Positions 1 through 7,073 of a DNA stretch of 14,873 nucleotides are shown one piece after another (position 1 is the stretch's first letter; each line of letters opens with the position of its first letter). This DNA is from Actinomycetes bacterium. Lineage in GTDB: Bacteria; Actinomycetota; Acidimicrobiia; Acidimicrobiales; Palsa-688. The position numbers and the translations under genes were made by a program. The notes under the pieces are model-generated. The model was not told the origin of the DNA. It did not search any database and saw only the letters and a program-made list of their open reading frames with translations. Location of the stretch: assembly GCA_021808425.1 (NCBI GenBank), contig JAKBBS010000076.1, forward strand, positions 1 through 14,873. The letters run 5' to 3'.

Positions 1-1
1 G

Positions 2-430
2 GGCCTGGGTTTCGCCGGCGCACCGGTCGGCAACTCGGTTGGACATTCGATAGCGGCGATGGTCTCTCAGGTCCGCGGTGGCGGGTACGGTCTAATCCAC
101 GGCAACGGGGGCATCGCTACCAAGCACAACATCGGCATCTACAGCGACCGCCCGGTTTCGGCGTTCGAGTATTTAGACGTTCAGGATCGGGTGGTGACTC
201 TGGAGATGCCCGAGCTTCAAGGCGACTTCGCCGGGGAAGTCCGGGTCGAAGCGGCGACAGTCGTATTCGATCGCAGCGGTCCGTCCCATGTCCTGGCGTC
301 GGTCTTGGACTCCGATGCACGAAGGGGTTGGGCGAGGTCAACGTCGGAACAGATGATCGACGCAGTGCTCGAGGAGGGAATAGCCGGAAACGCCGGTTTC
401 AGGATCGCCGACGGTACTTTAGCTCTCTAG
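2..430 (+). CDS. Thiolase-like protein (acetyl-CoA acetyltransferase family), C-terminal fragment
   Basis: The gene is cut by the left edge of the window. The frame is open from base 2, so the first ATG, at 59, is internal. About 142 residues remain. They begin with the end of a thiolase fold (GAPVGNSVGHSIAAM, with the conserved glycine/His loop) and continue with a region seen in actinobacterial SCP2-like thiolases (GLIHGNGG, then a TKH..GIYS stretch and a beta-rich tail of about 90 residues). That tail fits the additional OB-like C-terminal domain of these proteins. Classical thiolases have a second catalytic Cys in a CxGGG loop. Here the matching loop reads LIHGNGG, without Cys, so this is probably a non-classical thiolase acting on CoA thioesters, with an unknown substrate. 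The gene ends 2 bp from the end of the converging deacylase gene. The family assignment is fairly sure; the function is not. Confidence 0.75.
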   Translation, partial: GLGFAGAPVGNSVGHSIAAMVSQVRGGGYGLIHGNGGIATKHNIGIYSDRPVSAFEYLDVQDRVVTLEMPELQGDFAGEVRVEAATVVFDRSGPSHVLASVLDSDARRGWARSTSEQMIDAVLEEGIAGNAGFRIADGTLAL

Positions 431-432
431 CG

Positions 433-2187
433 TCAAGCGGCGTTCTCGGACCCCGTCAGCGGCCGGACGGGGACTGTAGCGGTGTCGCGGCCCGACCGCA
501 GGATCCTCCCCGGCCGCGCGTCGCTGAACTCCCCGTCCTTTACGATCACCTCGCCTGCCACGACCACCTCGTGGATCCCGACCGAGCCGCCGAAGACGCG
601 TCCCGCGCCGCCGGGGAGGTCGTAGCGGGTGGACACAGGCGACGGTCCTATCCGCTCAGGGTCGAAGACGACCAGGTCGGACCATGCTCCCTCGGATATC
701 ACGCCCCGTCCCTTCAGACCGTACAGCCCTGCAGGGCCGCCCGTGAGGTGCGACACAGCCTCTTCGAGGCTGAGCAGCCCGTGCTCGCGAACGGCTTTCG
801 CGAGCACCGTGGTCGTGTAGTTGAAGGTGTCGATCATGTCGAGGTGGGCACCCGCGTCCGATGCGCCGACGACCGCCCGGTGGTCCCGCCACACGTCGAC
901 GCGCCGCCGCCACGACTCTACGTCTTGGCCCCGATCCTGGTTAACGATGACCGTCTTCAGCTCGTCGGCTAAGACCATGTCGGCGAGAGCGTCCCAAGCC
1001 GATTTGCCCACTTCGGCGGCTAGGTCGGCTACCGGCCTGCCGATGAAAGGCCGGCTCTTAGCGTCGAAGGTCTCCACGATCAGGTACTGGCCCCAGTTGG
1101 CGATCGAGCGCAGCGGCCCCTCCTGGCTTTGAGCCAACTCGTCCATGCGCCGCCGCCCGATTGGGTCGGCGAGCAGCGTGAGTTTCTCGGTGTCGGGGAG
1201 CGCCATCAGCTTGTCCCAGCCCGGAAGGATGTCGAGGATGAAGCCGCTCTTGAAGTTGAGGCGGTTGCGTTGACTGTCAGGCAGGGTGAGCGCGACCACA
1301 CGACCTCCGAGGCTTCGCGCCAGGTCGCTTCCTGCCAGCTGGCGTTCGACGACTTGCGCGTTCCGAGAGTAGACGGCGAGGACATTCCAGTTGATCGGAC
1401 GGTTTGCTGCCCTGCTCATAGCCGCCATCAGCTCGAAGTTGCTCTCCTCGAAGGGGGGAGGTGCGGGGATGAACTCGAGGGTCGTCCCCGGGAACTCGCC
1501 GACAACCGAGCACAGCTCGACAAGCTCGTCCGAGGTGGCGTGGCGCGACGGTACCGGATCGCCGTTGTGGTCGTTGTGGGTCCGCGACCACGTCGACGAG
1601 AAACCTATCGCTCCAGCGGCGAGACCATTGCGTAGGAGGCCTTTCATGGCGTCAAGCTGGTCAGGGGACGCTTGCGAGCCGACGGCAGCGTCGTGCATTA
1701 CCGCCCGGCGCAGAGCGGAGTGGCCGACCATGAAAGCGGCATTCGGGCCGAGCGTCGAGTCGAGACGATCGAAGAAGTCCTCCGTGGACCTCCAGTCCCA
1801 ACTCAGTCCCTGCTGAAGGGATTCGAGAGGCATTCCCTCGACTCTCGCCAGCATCCGCATCAGGTAGTCGGCGTCGTCGGCGTCCCCCGTGAGCGGTGCG
1901 ATGCTGAAACCGCAGTTTCCTCCGACGACCGTCGTCACTCCGTGCAGGGGCGACGGGCTGAGGGTCGGATCCCAGAAGGCTTGCGCGTCGTAGTGGGTGT
2001 GGATGTCGACAAAGCCAGGGCAGACAGCGAGGTCAGTGGCGTCTATCACCGTGCCGGCAGACCCCACGATCGAGCCAGGTGCTGCTATCTCTGCGACGCG
2101 TCCTTCGGACACCGCAATGTCAGCGTGCGTCGCTTGCGCACCGGTCCCGTCCACGACCAGGCCGTTTTTCACAAGGAGATCGAACAT
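433..2187 (-). CDS. N-acyl-D-amino-acid deacylase family amidohydrolase
   Basis: This 584-residue cytoplasmic enzyme belongs to the metal-dependent amidohydrolase superfamily, D-aminoacylase branch (COG3653 type). Family members remove the acyl group from N-acyl-D-amino acids or related amides. Visible motifs are the beta-sandwich N-terminus (DLLVKNGLVVDGTG), the metal-binding GFVDIHTHYDAQ with H63 and H65, the branch-specific GGNCGFS with C92 (a metal-ligand Cys in D-aminoacylase), VGHSALR with H156, and GASDAGAH with the catalytic/metal Asp at D444. The C-terminus has the usual LTGGPAGLYGLKGRG closure and a final beta-sandwich strand set. The length is normal for the family. The ATG is preceded by AGGA with 7 nt spacing (CTAGGATCGGCAC), which supports this start. 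The true substrate, whether a D-amino acid derivative or another amide, cannot be read from sequence. The gene converges on the thiolase-like gene and diverges from the lipoprotein gene across 81 bp. Confidence 0.88.
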   Translation of the reverse strand: MFDLLVKNGLVVDGTGAQATHADIAVSEGRVAEIAAPGSIVGSAGTVIDATDLAVCPGFVDIHTHYDAQAFWDPTLSPSPLHGVTTVVGGNCGFSIAPLTGDADDADYLMRMLARVEGMPLESLQQGLSWDWRSTEDFFDRLDSTLGPNAAFMVGHSALRRAVMHDAAVGSQASPDQLDAMKGLLRNGLAAGAIGFSSTWSRTHNDHNGDPVPSRHATSDELVELCSVVGEFPGTTLEFIPAPPPFEESNFELMAAMSRAANRPINWNVLAVYSRNAQVVERQLAGSDLARSLGGRVVALTLPDSQRNRLNFKSGFILDILPGWDKLMALPDTEKLTLLADPIGRRRMDELAQSQEGPLRSIANWGQYLIVETFDAKSRPFIGRPVADLAAEVGKSAWDALADMVLADELKTVIVNQDRGQDVESWRRRVDVWRDHRAVVGASDAGAHLDMIDTFNYTTTVLAKAVREHGLLSLEEAVSHLTGGPAGLYGLKGRGVISEGAWSDLVVFDPERIGPSPVSTRYDLPGGAGRVFGGSVGIHEVVVAGEVIVKDGEFSDARPGRILRSGRDTATVPVRPLTGSENAA

Positions 2188-2268
2188 GTGCCGATCCTAG
2201 GCCCACCGACGCACGGAAGGCGGGGTGAGCGTGCTGCAAGGCCGGGGGTGTGGGGCGGGTGCTGCCCA

Positions 2269-3414
2269 ATGCGAGGTTTCGGCGCCTATCGTCGAGCGGT
2301 GCTTCGAAACACTCGCTCCAAACGGGCGTCCTTGTTGGCTCTGGTATGCGCATGTGCTCTGACGGCGACCTCGTGCGGAGGGGCATCCGGGGGCGCGAAA
2401 TCCGCGTCGGCAGCAGGGTCGCCGCAGTCAGCCGGTACGTCGCAAGCGTCGACATCGCCTACGGCGTCCCACGCCGACCCAACCTCGACGTCGTCCAGCT
2501 CGACTACGTCCACGACAGCCCCGGTTCCGGCTATCACGCCGCTTCCCGCTCCGGCGTCGCTCACCCCGATAGGCGGACCCGGCGTGCAGGGCCAGGGGGT
2601 ATGGACTCCGGCGGGGCGAACGGTTGGAGGCAGCCCCGCTATATACGAGACGAACCTCGTCCCACCCGGGGGCAGCACCGCCGCCGGGGTAGCGTGGATG
2701 GACACTCGACTACTTTCCGCTCGCCTGTATTCCGGGTCGCTCAGCCCCGGCGGCGGCCCGTACATTTTCACGGCGCCTGTCCTGCCGGCGCAGGCAACCT
2801 CGCTCGTCGCGGCGTTCAACGGTGGGTTCATGATGTCGGTAGCTCACGGCGGCTACTACACGGAGGGAAAGGTCATCGACCCGCTCGTCACCGGTGCCGC
2901 ATCGCTGGTCATCTACTCCGACGGGTCGGTCAACATCGGGGCATGGGGATCCGACGTTTCGATGACATCAAACGTCGTTGCTGTCCGCCAGAACCTGGTT
3001 CCGCTGGTCGCAAACGGCCAACCGACTGCCTTGGCGTCCACCCCGTACTGGCTTGACTGGGGTGCGACCTGCGGCGTCGACACCTGCGTGGGCGCCGGAA
3101 TCGAGAACCAGTGGCGCTCCGGCCTCGGCATAACTGCGGACGGAGCGCTCGTATATGTCACGGGCCCTTCTCTCGCGCCGTTGCAGTTGGCGCAGCTTCT
3201 CGTCGCTGCCGGGGCGATTCGAGGGATGCAGCTCGACATCAACCCGAACTGGACCGTCCTCGCGACATACAACCCCCCGCCGGGCGGCCTGGCGTCCCCG
3301 GCTAACGGATCTAAGCTCGTGGCTTCTACAGTGCAAGGTCCCGCGACCTTCTTCGAGGCTGCCTGGGCCCGTGACTTCGTTACAATGTCGGCTCGTATAA
3401 CGACCGCTGGTTGA
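2269..3414 (+). CDS. Lipoprotein with phosphodiester glycosidase (NAGPA/DUF2233) domain
   Basis: This is a predicted exported lipoprotein of 381 residues. The N-terminus has a basic stretch (RNTRSKR), a hydrophobic core and a lipobox-like end (ALTATSC, Cys36), so it should be anchored outside the membrane. Residues 37-100 are a low-complexity Ser/Thr/Ala/Pro linker. The rest resembles the phosphodiester glycosidase fold: AAFNGGF at 181-187, a GYYTEG turn, a Y/D-rich strand, RSGLGIT at 283-289, and LDINPNW at 322-328 in place of the more usual LDGG loop. C268 and C273 could form a disulfide. Known relatives uncover mannose-6-phosphate by removing GlcNAc-1-phosphate, or act on cell-surface glycans; the substrate here is unknown. 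The start is uncertain: GTG at 2299 gives a tidier 26-residue signal peptide, GTG at 2248 is also in frame, and none has a strong ribosome-binding site. The stop lies 4 nt before the next gene, which suggests co-transcription. Confidence 0.75.
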   Translation: MRGFGAYRRAVLRNTRSKRASLLALVCACALTATSCGGASGGAKSASAAGSPQSAGTSQASTSPTASHADPTSTSSSSTTSTTAPVPAITPLPAPASLTPIGGPGVQGQGVWTPAGRTVGGSPAIYETNLVPPGGSTAAGVAWMDTRLLSARLYSGSLSPGGGPYIFTAPVLPAQATSLVAAFNGGFMMSVAHGGYYTEGKVIDPLVTGAASLVIYSDGSVNIGAWGSDVSMTSNVVAVRQNLVPLVANGQPTALASTPYWLDWGATCGVDTCVGAGIENQWRSGLGITADGALVYVTGPSLAPLQLAQLLVAAGAIRGMQLDINPNWTVLATYNPPPGGLASPANGSKLVASTVQGPATFFEAAWARDFVTMSARITTAG

Positions 3415-3418
3415 ACTG

Positions 3419-4705
3419 TTGGCGAATGGAGCGCTCCCGATAGTGGATTACGATGCGGCGGGGCAGGAGAGCGACGGCACCGTCAAGCCGGAGGCCGACG
3501 TTTTCGCGAAGGCTGCCGACCCCCGGCTCGAAGAATGGCGCGGAGCGCAGTCGATGGGGCTTCTGCCTTTCTACCGTGCGGTCGAAGGTGAGGTAGGGCC
3601 GCGCTCTGTATTCGAGGGTCGACAGGTCGTGATGCTCGGCTCCAACAACTATCTCGGACTTACCGCGGATCCGAGGGTGCGCCGGGCGGCCCGTGACGCC
3701 GTCGACCGGTACGGGACCGGGGTTACGGGGAGCCGCCTGCTCAACGGGACGCTGCCGATGCACACCGAGCTCGAAGAGCTGATCGCCGACTGGATGGGTA
3801 CAGAGGCGGCTCTCGTCTACACGACCGGGTATGTGGCGAACCTCGGCTTGCTTGGCTCGATGATCGGCCCCGACGACGCTGTCGTGGTCGATTCGGCCGC
3901 CCACGCCAGCCTCGTCGACGGGGCCCGGTACTCCACTGGAACGCTTCGAGCGTTCCGCCACAACAGGCCGAACAGTTTGCGCCGTGCCCTGCGCAGCTGG
4001 CGGGAGCAGCCGGCGTCGGGCGGTGTGATGGTGGCTGTAGACGGTATCTACTCGATGGAGGGCGACTCGGCTCCTTTGGCGGAGATAGCTTCGATATGTC
4101 GCAGCTTCGGTGCCCGGCTCCTCGTGGACGAGGCTCACGCCTTGGGCGTGGTAGGGCCGAGCGGTGCAGGCACGGCGGCCGCTGCGGGAGTTGAAGCCGA
4201 TCTGGTCGTAGGGACTTTCTCGAAGTCGCTTGCCAGCTGCGGAGGTTTCGTGGCGGGGCCGCGCGAGGTAATCGACTACCTGACGATCACCTGCAGGCCG
4301 CTCATGTTCACAGCTTCGGGGGTCCCCGCTGCGCTAGCTGCTGCCCTCGAGGCGGGGAGAATTGCCCGCGACGAGGACTGGCGTCGCGAATCGGTGCTGG
4401 CGAGAGCCGGGCAGCTTCGAAGCGGCCTCGCCGACCTTGGTTTCGACGTCGGCGACTCCTCTGGGAGCGCGATCGTGCCGGTTTGGGTGGGCGACGTCTG
4501 GCAAGCCGGACTCTTGTGGAACGCACTTCTGTCTCACGGGGTTTACACGAACTGCGCGATACCCCCCGCAGTCCCCAAGGCGCTCCTGCGCACGTCTGTC
4601 ATGGCGACCCACACCGAAGCAGACATCACCGAAGCCCTTAGTGCATTCGAGCGGGCACGCGACGAGGTCGCGGGCCCAAGCGACGCACCGAAAGCCTGGT
4701 CATAG
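3419..4705 (+). CDS. PLP-dependent alpha-oxoamine synthase, serine palmitoyltransferase-like
   Basis: This 428-residue fold-type I PLP enzyme belongs to the alpha-oxoamine synthase family (BioF, Kbl, SPT). These enzymes condense an amino acid with an acyl thioester and release CO2. The glycine-rich SNNYLGLT segment (75-82) is followed by YGTGVTGSRLLNGT (98-111), the stacking His in AAHAS (H162), DEAH (D237, H240), and the PLP lysine in GTFSKSLASCGGF (K269). An LLRTSVMATHT segment carries the probable carboxylate-binding R391. The combination of LGLT.DPRV, GSR.LNGT and FSKSLAS.GGF resembles bacterial serine palmitoyltransferases more than BioF, and no biotin genes are nearby. The start is TTG at 3419, the first possible start after an in-frame stop at 3398. 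GTG at 3440, preceded by GGAG, is an alternative and would remove 7 residues. It follows the glycosidase lipoprotein by 4 nt and converges on an acyltransferase gene. The AOS family is near certain; the SPT role is inferred. Confidence 0.85.
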   Translation: MANGALPIVDYDAAGQESDGTVKPEADVFAKAADPRLEEWRGAQSMGLLPFYRAVEGEVGPRSVFEGRQVVMLGSNNYLGLTADPRVRRAARDAVDRYGTGVTGSRLLNGTLPMHTELEELIADWMGTEAALVYTTGYVANLGLLGSMIGPDDAVVVDSAAHASLVDGARYSTGTLRAFRHNRPNSLRRALRSWREQPASGGVMVAVDGIYSMEGDSAPLAEIASICRSFGARLLVDEAHALGVVGPSGAGTAAAAGVEADLVVGTFSKSLASCGGFVAGPREVIDYLTITCRPLMFTASGVPAALAAALEAGRIARDEDWRRESVLARAGQLRSGLADLGFDVGDSSGSAIVPVWVGDVWQAGLLWNALLSHGVYTNCAIPPAVPKALLRTSVMATHTEADITEALSAFERARDEVAGPSDAPKAWS

Positions 4706-4716
4706 CCTGGTCATAG
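4695..4716. repeat. 11-bp perfect tandem duplication at convergent gene ends
   Basis: The unit CCTGGTCATAG occurs twice in a row (4695-4705 and 4706-4716). The TAG stop of the oxoamine synthase lies in the first copy. The TGA stop of the opposite-strand acyltransferase (read from TCA at 4711-4713) lies in the second. With a single copy the two genes would overlap tail-to-tail by about 6 bp; with two copies they are 5 bp apart. Confidence 0.9.
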
Positions 4717-5838
4717 TCGCAGCTGGTAGAGGCGCCACACCTTCGAGCGGTGGGCGCCCATCGCTGCCAGCTGATCGTTGATCTGGTGATTGCTTGCGAG
4801 CGTCCACGACGCTTCCGCAGTCTCGATGTGCGGGTCGGCCATGAGCCGCTCGACGATCTCCCGATAGAGCAGGGGGCCGAGGGCAAGATGCTGGTAGTCC
4901 GGACGGACCCCGAGTGCCCAGACCCTTGCCCGGGTGACCGTCTTGGATTCTCGTAGCAGCGGGTACCAACCGAGCGGGAACAGCCTTCCGCTTCGGACCT
5001 TGCGCATCACCTGGTTCAGGTCGGGGACGGCGAGGCAAACTGCGACGACCGTGCCGTCGAGGGTCTCCAGGCCGAACGCCCACTCTGGTCGGATCACTGT
5101 CTTTAATTGTCGCGCCAAGTGGCGGACCTCGGGTTCCGGCATCGGCGCGAACGCCCAGTTGTTCTGCCACGCGGCGTTGTAGATCTCGAAGAAGCGGCTC
5201 ACTTCGGCGTCGAAGTCCGACATGTCGATGCTTCTGGCTCGAACGCCGGCACGCTTTTCGATGCGCGCGAGGGTTCTCTGCTGGCGTTCGGAGAGAGTCG
5301 TGGCGGACCGCTCGAAGCGCCACGCCCACAGGTCCATCGACTGCTCCCATCCGTAGCTGGTCCAAAGACGCTCGTAGTACGGAGGGTTCTCAAGTGTCAG
5401 CAGAGCGGCGGGGTCTTCGAATCCGTCGACGAGCAGTCCGAGCTCATCGTTAGTTGTGAAGTTGGCTGGGCCTATGACAGTGTCGGCACCGCCGAGACGG
5501 GCCCATGTACGCGCAGCGTCGAAGAGTGCGCCGGATGCCTCGGCGTCGTCGAAGCAATCGTAGAATCCGACCCAGGCCCAGTTGCAGGAGTGGTAGCTAT
5601 TGAACTGGCTGTCGATGCACGCGGCGACGCGACCGACGGGTCGCCCGTTGCGGAAGGCTACCCATAGCGCCGTCTTTTGATGATCCGTGGCCGGATGCTT
5701 CGGGGAGAGCCTGTCGTAGACACTGATACGAAGCGGCGGGACCCATGCCGGGTTTCCCCCGTGAACGCGAAAGGGCACGTCGACGAAGGTCCGCCGGCCG
5801 GGGAGGCTCCTCATCTGGCGTATCTGCACTGCGGCCAT
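4711..5838 (-). CDS. GNAT-fold acyltransferase-like protein, candidate N-acyltransferase
   Basis: This soluble protein of 375 residues has no signal peptide or membrane segment. It looks like a two-lobed GNAT protein. The N-terminal lobe has a RRTFVDVPFRV..GNPAWVPPL opening, then GRPVGRVAAC (66-74), IGPANFTTNDELGLLVDGF (122-140) and NPPYYERL (151-158). The C-terminal lobe has WALGVRPDYQHLALGPLLY (308-325), a degenerate acyl-CoA pyrophosphate-binding turn, and ASNHQIND..AAMGAHR, which fits the GNAT motif B region. I recognise this as a widespread family of about 380 residues usually annotated only as N-acetyltransferase or hypothetical. The bacterial ceramide synthase (bCerS) of Caulobacter also has a GNAT-type fold, and an SPT-like gene lies tail-to-tail with this one. 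An N-acyltransferase acting on a sphingoid-type amine is therefore a reasonable but unproven guess. The start is the most upstream ATG; GTG three codons in and ATG at codon 9 are alternatives, all with weak ribosome-binding sites. Confidence 0.75.
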   Translation of the reverse strand: MAAVQIRQMRSLPGRRTFVDVPFRVHGGNPAWVPPLRISVYDRLSPKHPATDHQKTALWVAFRNGRPVGRVAACIDSQFNSYHSCNWAWVGFYDCFDDAEASGALFDAARTWARLGGADTVIGPANFTTNDELGLLVDGFEDPAALLTLENPPYYERLWTSYGWEQSMDLWAWRFERSATTLSERQQRTLARIEKRAGVRARSIDMSDFDAEVSRFFEIYNAAWQNNWAFAPMPEPEVRHLARQLKTVIRPEWAFGLETLDGTVVAVCLAVPDLNQVMRKVRSGRLFPLGWYPLLRESKTVTRARVWALGVRPDYQHLALGPLLYREIVERLMADPHIETAEASWTLASNHQINDQLAAMGAHRSKVWRLYQLRL

Positions 5839-5903
5839 CCAGGCAATCTACGCAAGAGACGGTGCAGGCTGCCAGCACCTCGAGCGAGCGAGGGCGACAG
5901 TGA

Positions 5904-5930
5904 GGGCGAGGCGGGGAGGGGGAGGCGGGG
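5904..5930 (+). other. Canonical G-quadruplex motif in divergent promoter region
   Basis: Four G runs satisfy the G3+N1-7 rule: GGG at 5904-5906, GGGG at 5913-5916, GGGGG at 5918-5922 and GGGG at 5927-5930, with loops of 6, 1 and 4 nt. A further GGG lies at 5892. The motif is in the 170-bp gap between the leftward acyltransferase gene and the rightward MBL gene, about 66 bp upstream of the acyltransferase start. That position could influence either promoter. No function is shown by sequence alone. Confidence 0.6.
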
Positions 5931-5954
5931 AGGCGCCGACGCAGCGCTACGTGG

Positions 5955-5966
5955 CAAGCTGGCTTG
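5955..5966. promoter_or_regulatory. Short palindrome CAAGC-TG-GCTTG, possible operator
   Basis: A perfect 5-bp inverted repeat with a 2-bp spacer (CAAGCTGGCTTG) lies about 43 bp upstream of the MBL-fold gene start in the divergent spacer. It could be a regulator-binding site. It is short enough to occur by chance, and no convincing -10/-35 pair was seen beside it. Confidence 0.25.
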
Positions 5967-6008
5967 TGATGGTCGATACAGATACGTGCCTGCCGATGAG
6001 TGCTGACG

Positions 6009-7073
6009 ATGAGTGATCCCCAAGCAAGGGAGTCCCGATCGGGTGATTCCGATACAGGTTTGCCGCCGCTCCCACCTGTGGAGGTGGTCCGTCCGGGGCT
6101 GTGGAGCGTACCGGTCCCGATCCCGAACAACCCGCTGCGCTACGTCCTCGTCTACCTCTTCGAGACGCCTGATGGTGCGTACCTGGTCGACGCTGGTTGG
6201 AACACCGACGAGGCATACGAGACGCTCGTCGCCGGCGTCGAGACGGCCGGCTTCGCGATATCCGATGTGCGTGGTGTCGTGGTCACCCACATCCACCCCG
6301 ACCACTACGGACTTGCGGGACGTGTCCGTGAGGCGTCAGGCGCCTGGGTTGCGCTTCACCCGGCCGATGCGGCGCTGATCGAAGACCGCTACGACGAGCC
6401 GTCCGATCTCTTGGAGAGGATCGCTGTGATGCTTCGCCGGGACGGGGCACCCGAAGACGAGATAGCGGAGCTTCGCGACGCGTCGATGCCGATCCGCTCC
6501 TGGGTTTGGGCGGTGCCCCCCGACGTCATGGTCGACGACGGCGACAAGGCAGGCATCCCAGGCTGGGATCTTACGGTGATCTGGACTCCGGGCCATTCGC
6601 CGGGCCATATCTGCCTTTACGAGGCGTCGAACCGGCTGATGCTGTCCGGTGATCATGTCCTTCCGCGGATAACGCCGAACATCTCATTTCATCCCCAGGC
6701 CGGAGCTGATCCCCTCGGGGACTTCCTGATGTCGCTCGACAAGGTCGCAGCGTTCGACACCGACGAGGTTCTTCCTGCCCACGAGCATCGCTTCGTCGAC
6801 CTGCAGGGACGGGTCTCGGAGTTGAAGAAGCACCACAGCGAGCGCTTCGACGAGGTGGTCGATGCGATCCAATCGGGCAAGGACACCACCTGGGAGATCG
6901 CCAGCGCTATGACGTGGAGCCGGCCGTGGGAGCAGATTCGAGGGTGGATGCGCCGTGCCGCGACCGGCGAGACGCTCGCGCACCTCAACTATCTGCGCAA
7001 CCAGGGCATCCTGGTGGAGCGTGTGGGAGAACCGTCACGCTGGGCGGTCAGCGACGTGCGACATCGCGCATGA
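6009..7073 (+). CDS. MBL-fold metallo-hydrolase
   Basis: This cytoplasmic enzyme of 354 residues is from the metallo-beta-lactamase superfamily, in the glyoxalase II/LACTB2-like group that hydrolyses thioesters or related bonds. The two-metal site is complete: THIHPDH (H94, H96, D98, H99), TPGHSPGH (H196 or H200), SGDH (D215) and PAHEHRF (H258). The last 80 or so residues are helical, with NYLRNQGILVERV near the end, and fit the winged-helix tail common in this group. ATG at 6009 was chosen; GTG at 6000 is in frame and adds three residues. Neither has a strong ribosome-binding site. The sequence GATGAGTG occurs at 5995 and again at 6008, so the start region is itself a small duplication, with the first ATG out of frame. 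The stop overlaps the next start (ATGA), so the gene is translationally coupled to the acyl-CoA ligase. This suggests a role with CoA thioesters. The exact substrate is unknown. Confidence 0.88.
   Translation: MSDPQARESRSGDSDTGLPPLPPVEVVRPGLWSVPVPIPNNPLRYVLVYLFETPDGAYLVDAGWNTDEAYETLVAGVETAGFAISDVRGVVVTHIHPDHYGLAGRVREASGAWVALHPADAALIEDRYDEPSDLLERIAVMLRRDGAPEDEIAELRDASMPIRSWVWAVPPDVMVDDGDKAGIPGWDLTVIWTPGHSPGHICLYEASNRLMLSGDHVLPRITPNISFHPQAGADPLGDFLMSLDKVAAFDTDEVLPAHEHRFVDLQGRVSELKKHHSERFDEVVDAIQSGKDTTWEIASAMTWSRPWEQIRGWMRRAATGETLAHLNYLRNQGILVERVGEPSRWAVSDVRHRA

Noticed and set aside
328..972. Long plus-strand open frame of 214 codons, mostly opposite the deacylase
   Set aside because: It is antisense to a clear amidohydrolase, has Arg/Pro/Asp/Val-rich sequence typical of high-G+C shadow frames, and shows no family motif.
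2222..2261. G-rich stretch between the deacylase and lipoprotein genes as a second G-quadruplex
   Set aside because: Only three close G runs are present; the fourth is about 18 nt away, outside the usual loop limit.
1672..2268. Upstream extension of the lipoprotein open frame to a much earlier start
   Set aside because: The extension lies antisense to the deacylase gene and would bury the lipoprotein signal peptide inside the protein.
3380..4138. 252-codon minus-strand open frame
   Set aside because: It is a shadow of the oxoamine synthase, whose catalytic motifs are complete on the plus strand.
3419..4705. 8-amino-7-oxononanoate synthase (bioF) annotation
   Set aside because: No other biotin genes are nearby and the active-site segments look more like serine palmitoyltransferase; a tree would be needed to close the question.
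6914..7069. Earlier in-frame start for the acyl-CoA ligase
   Set aside because: This stretch codes the end of the MBL protein in another frame, and the ATGA overlap at 7070 is the natural start.
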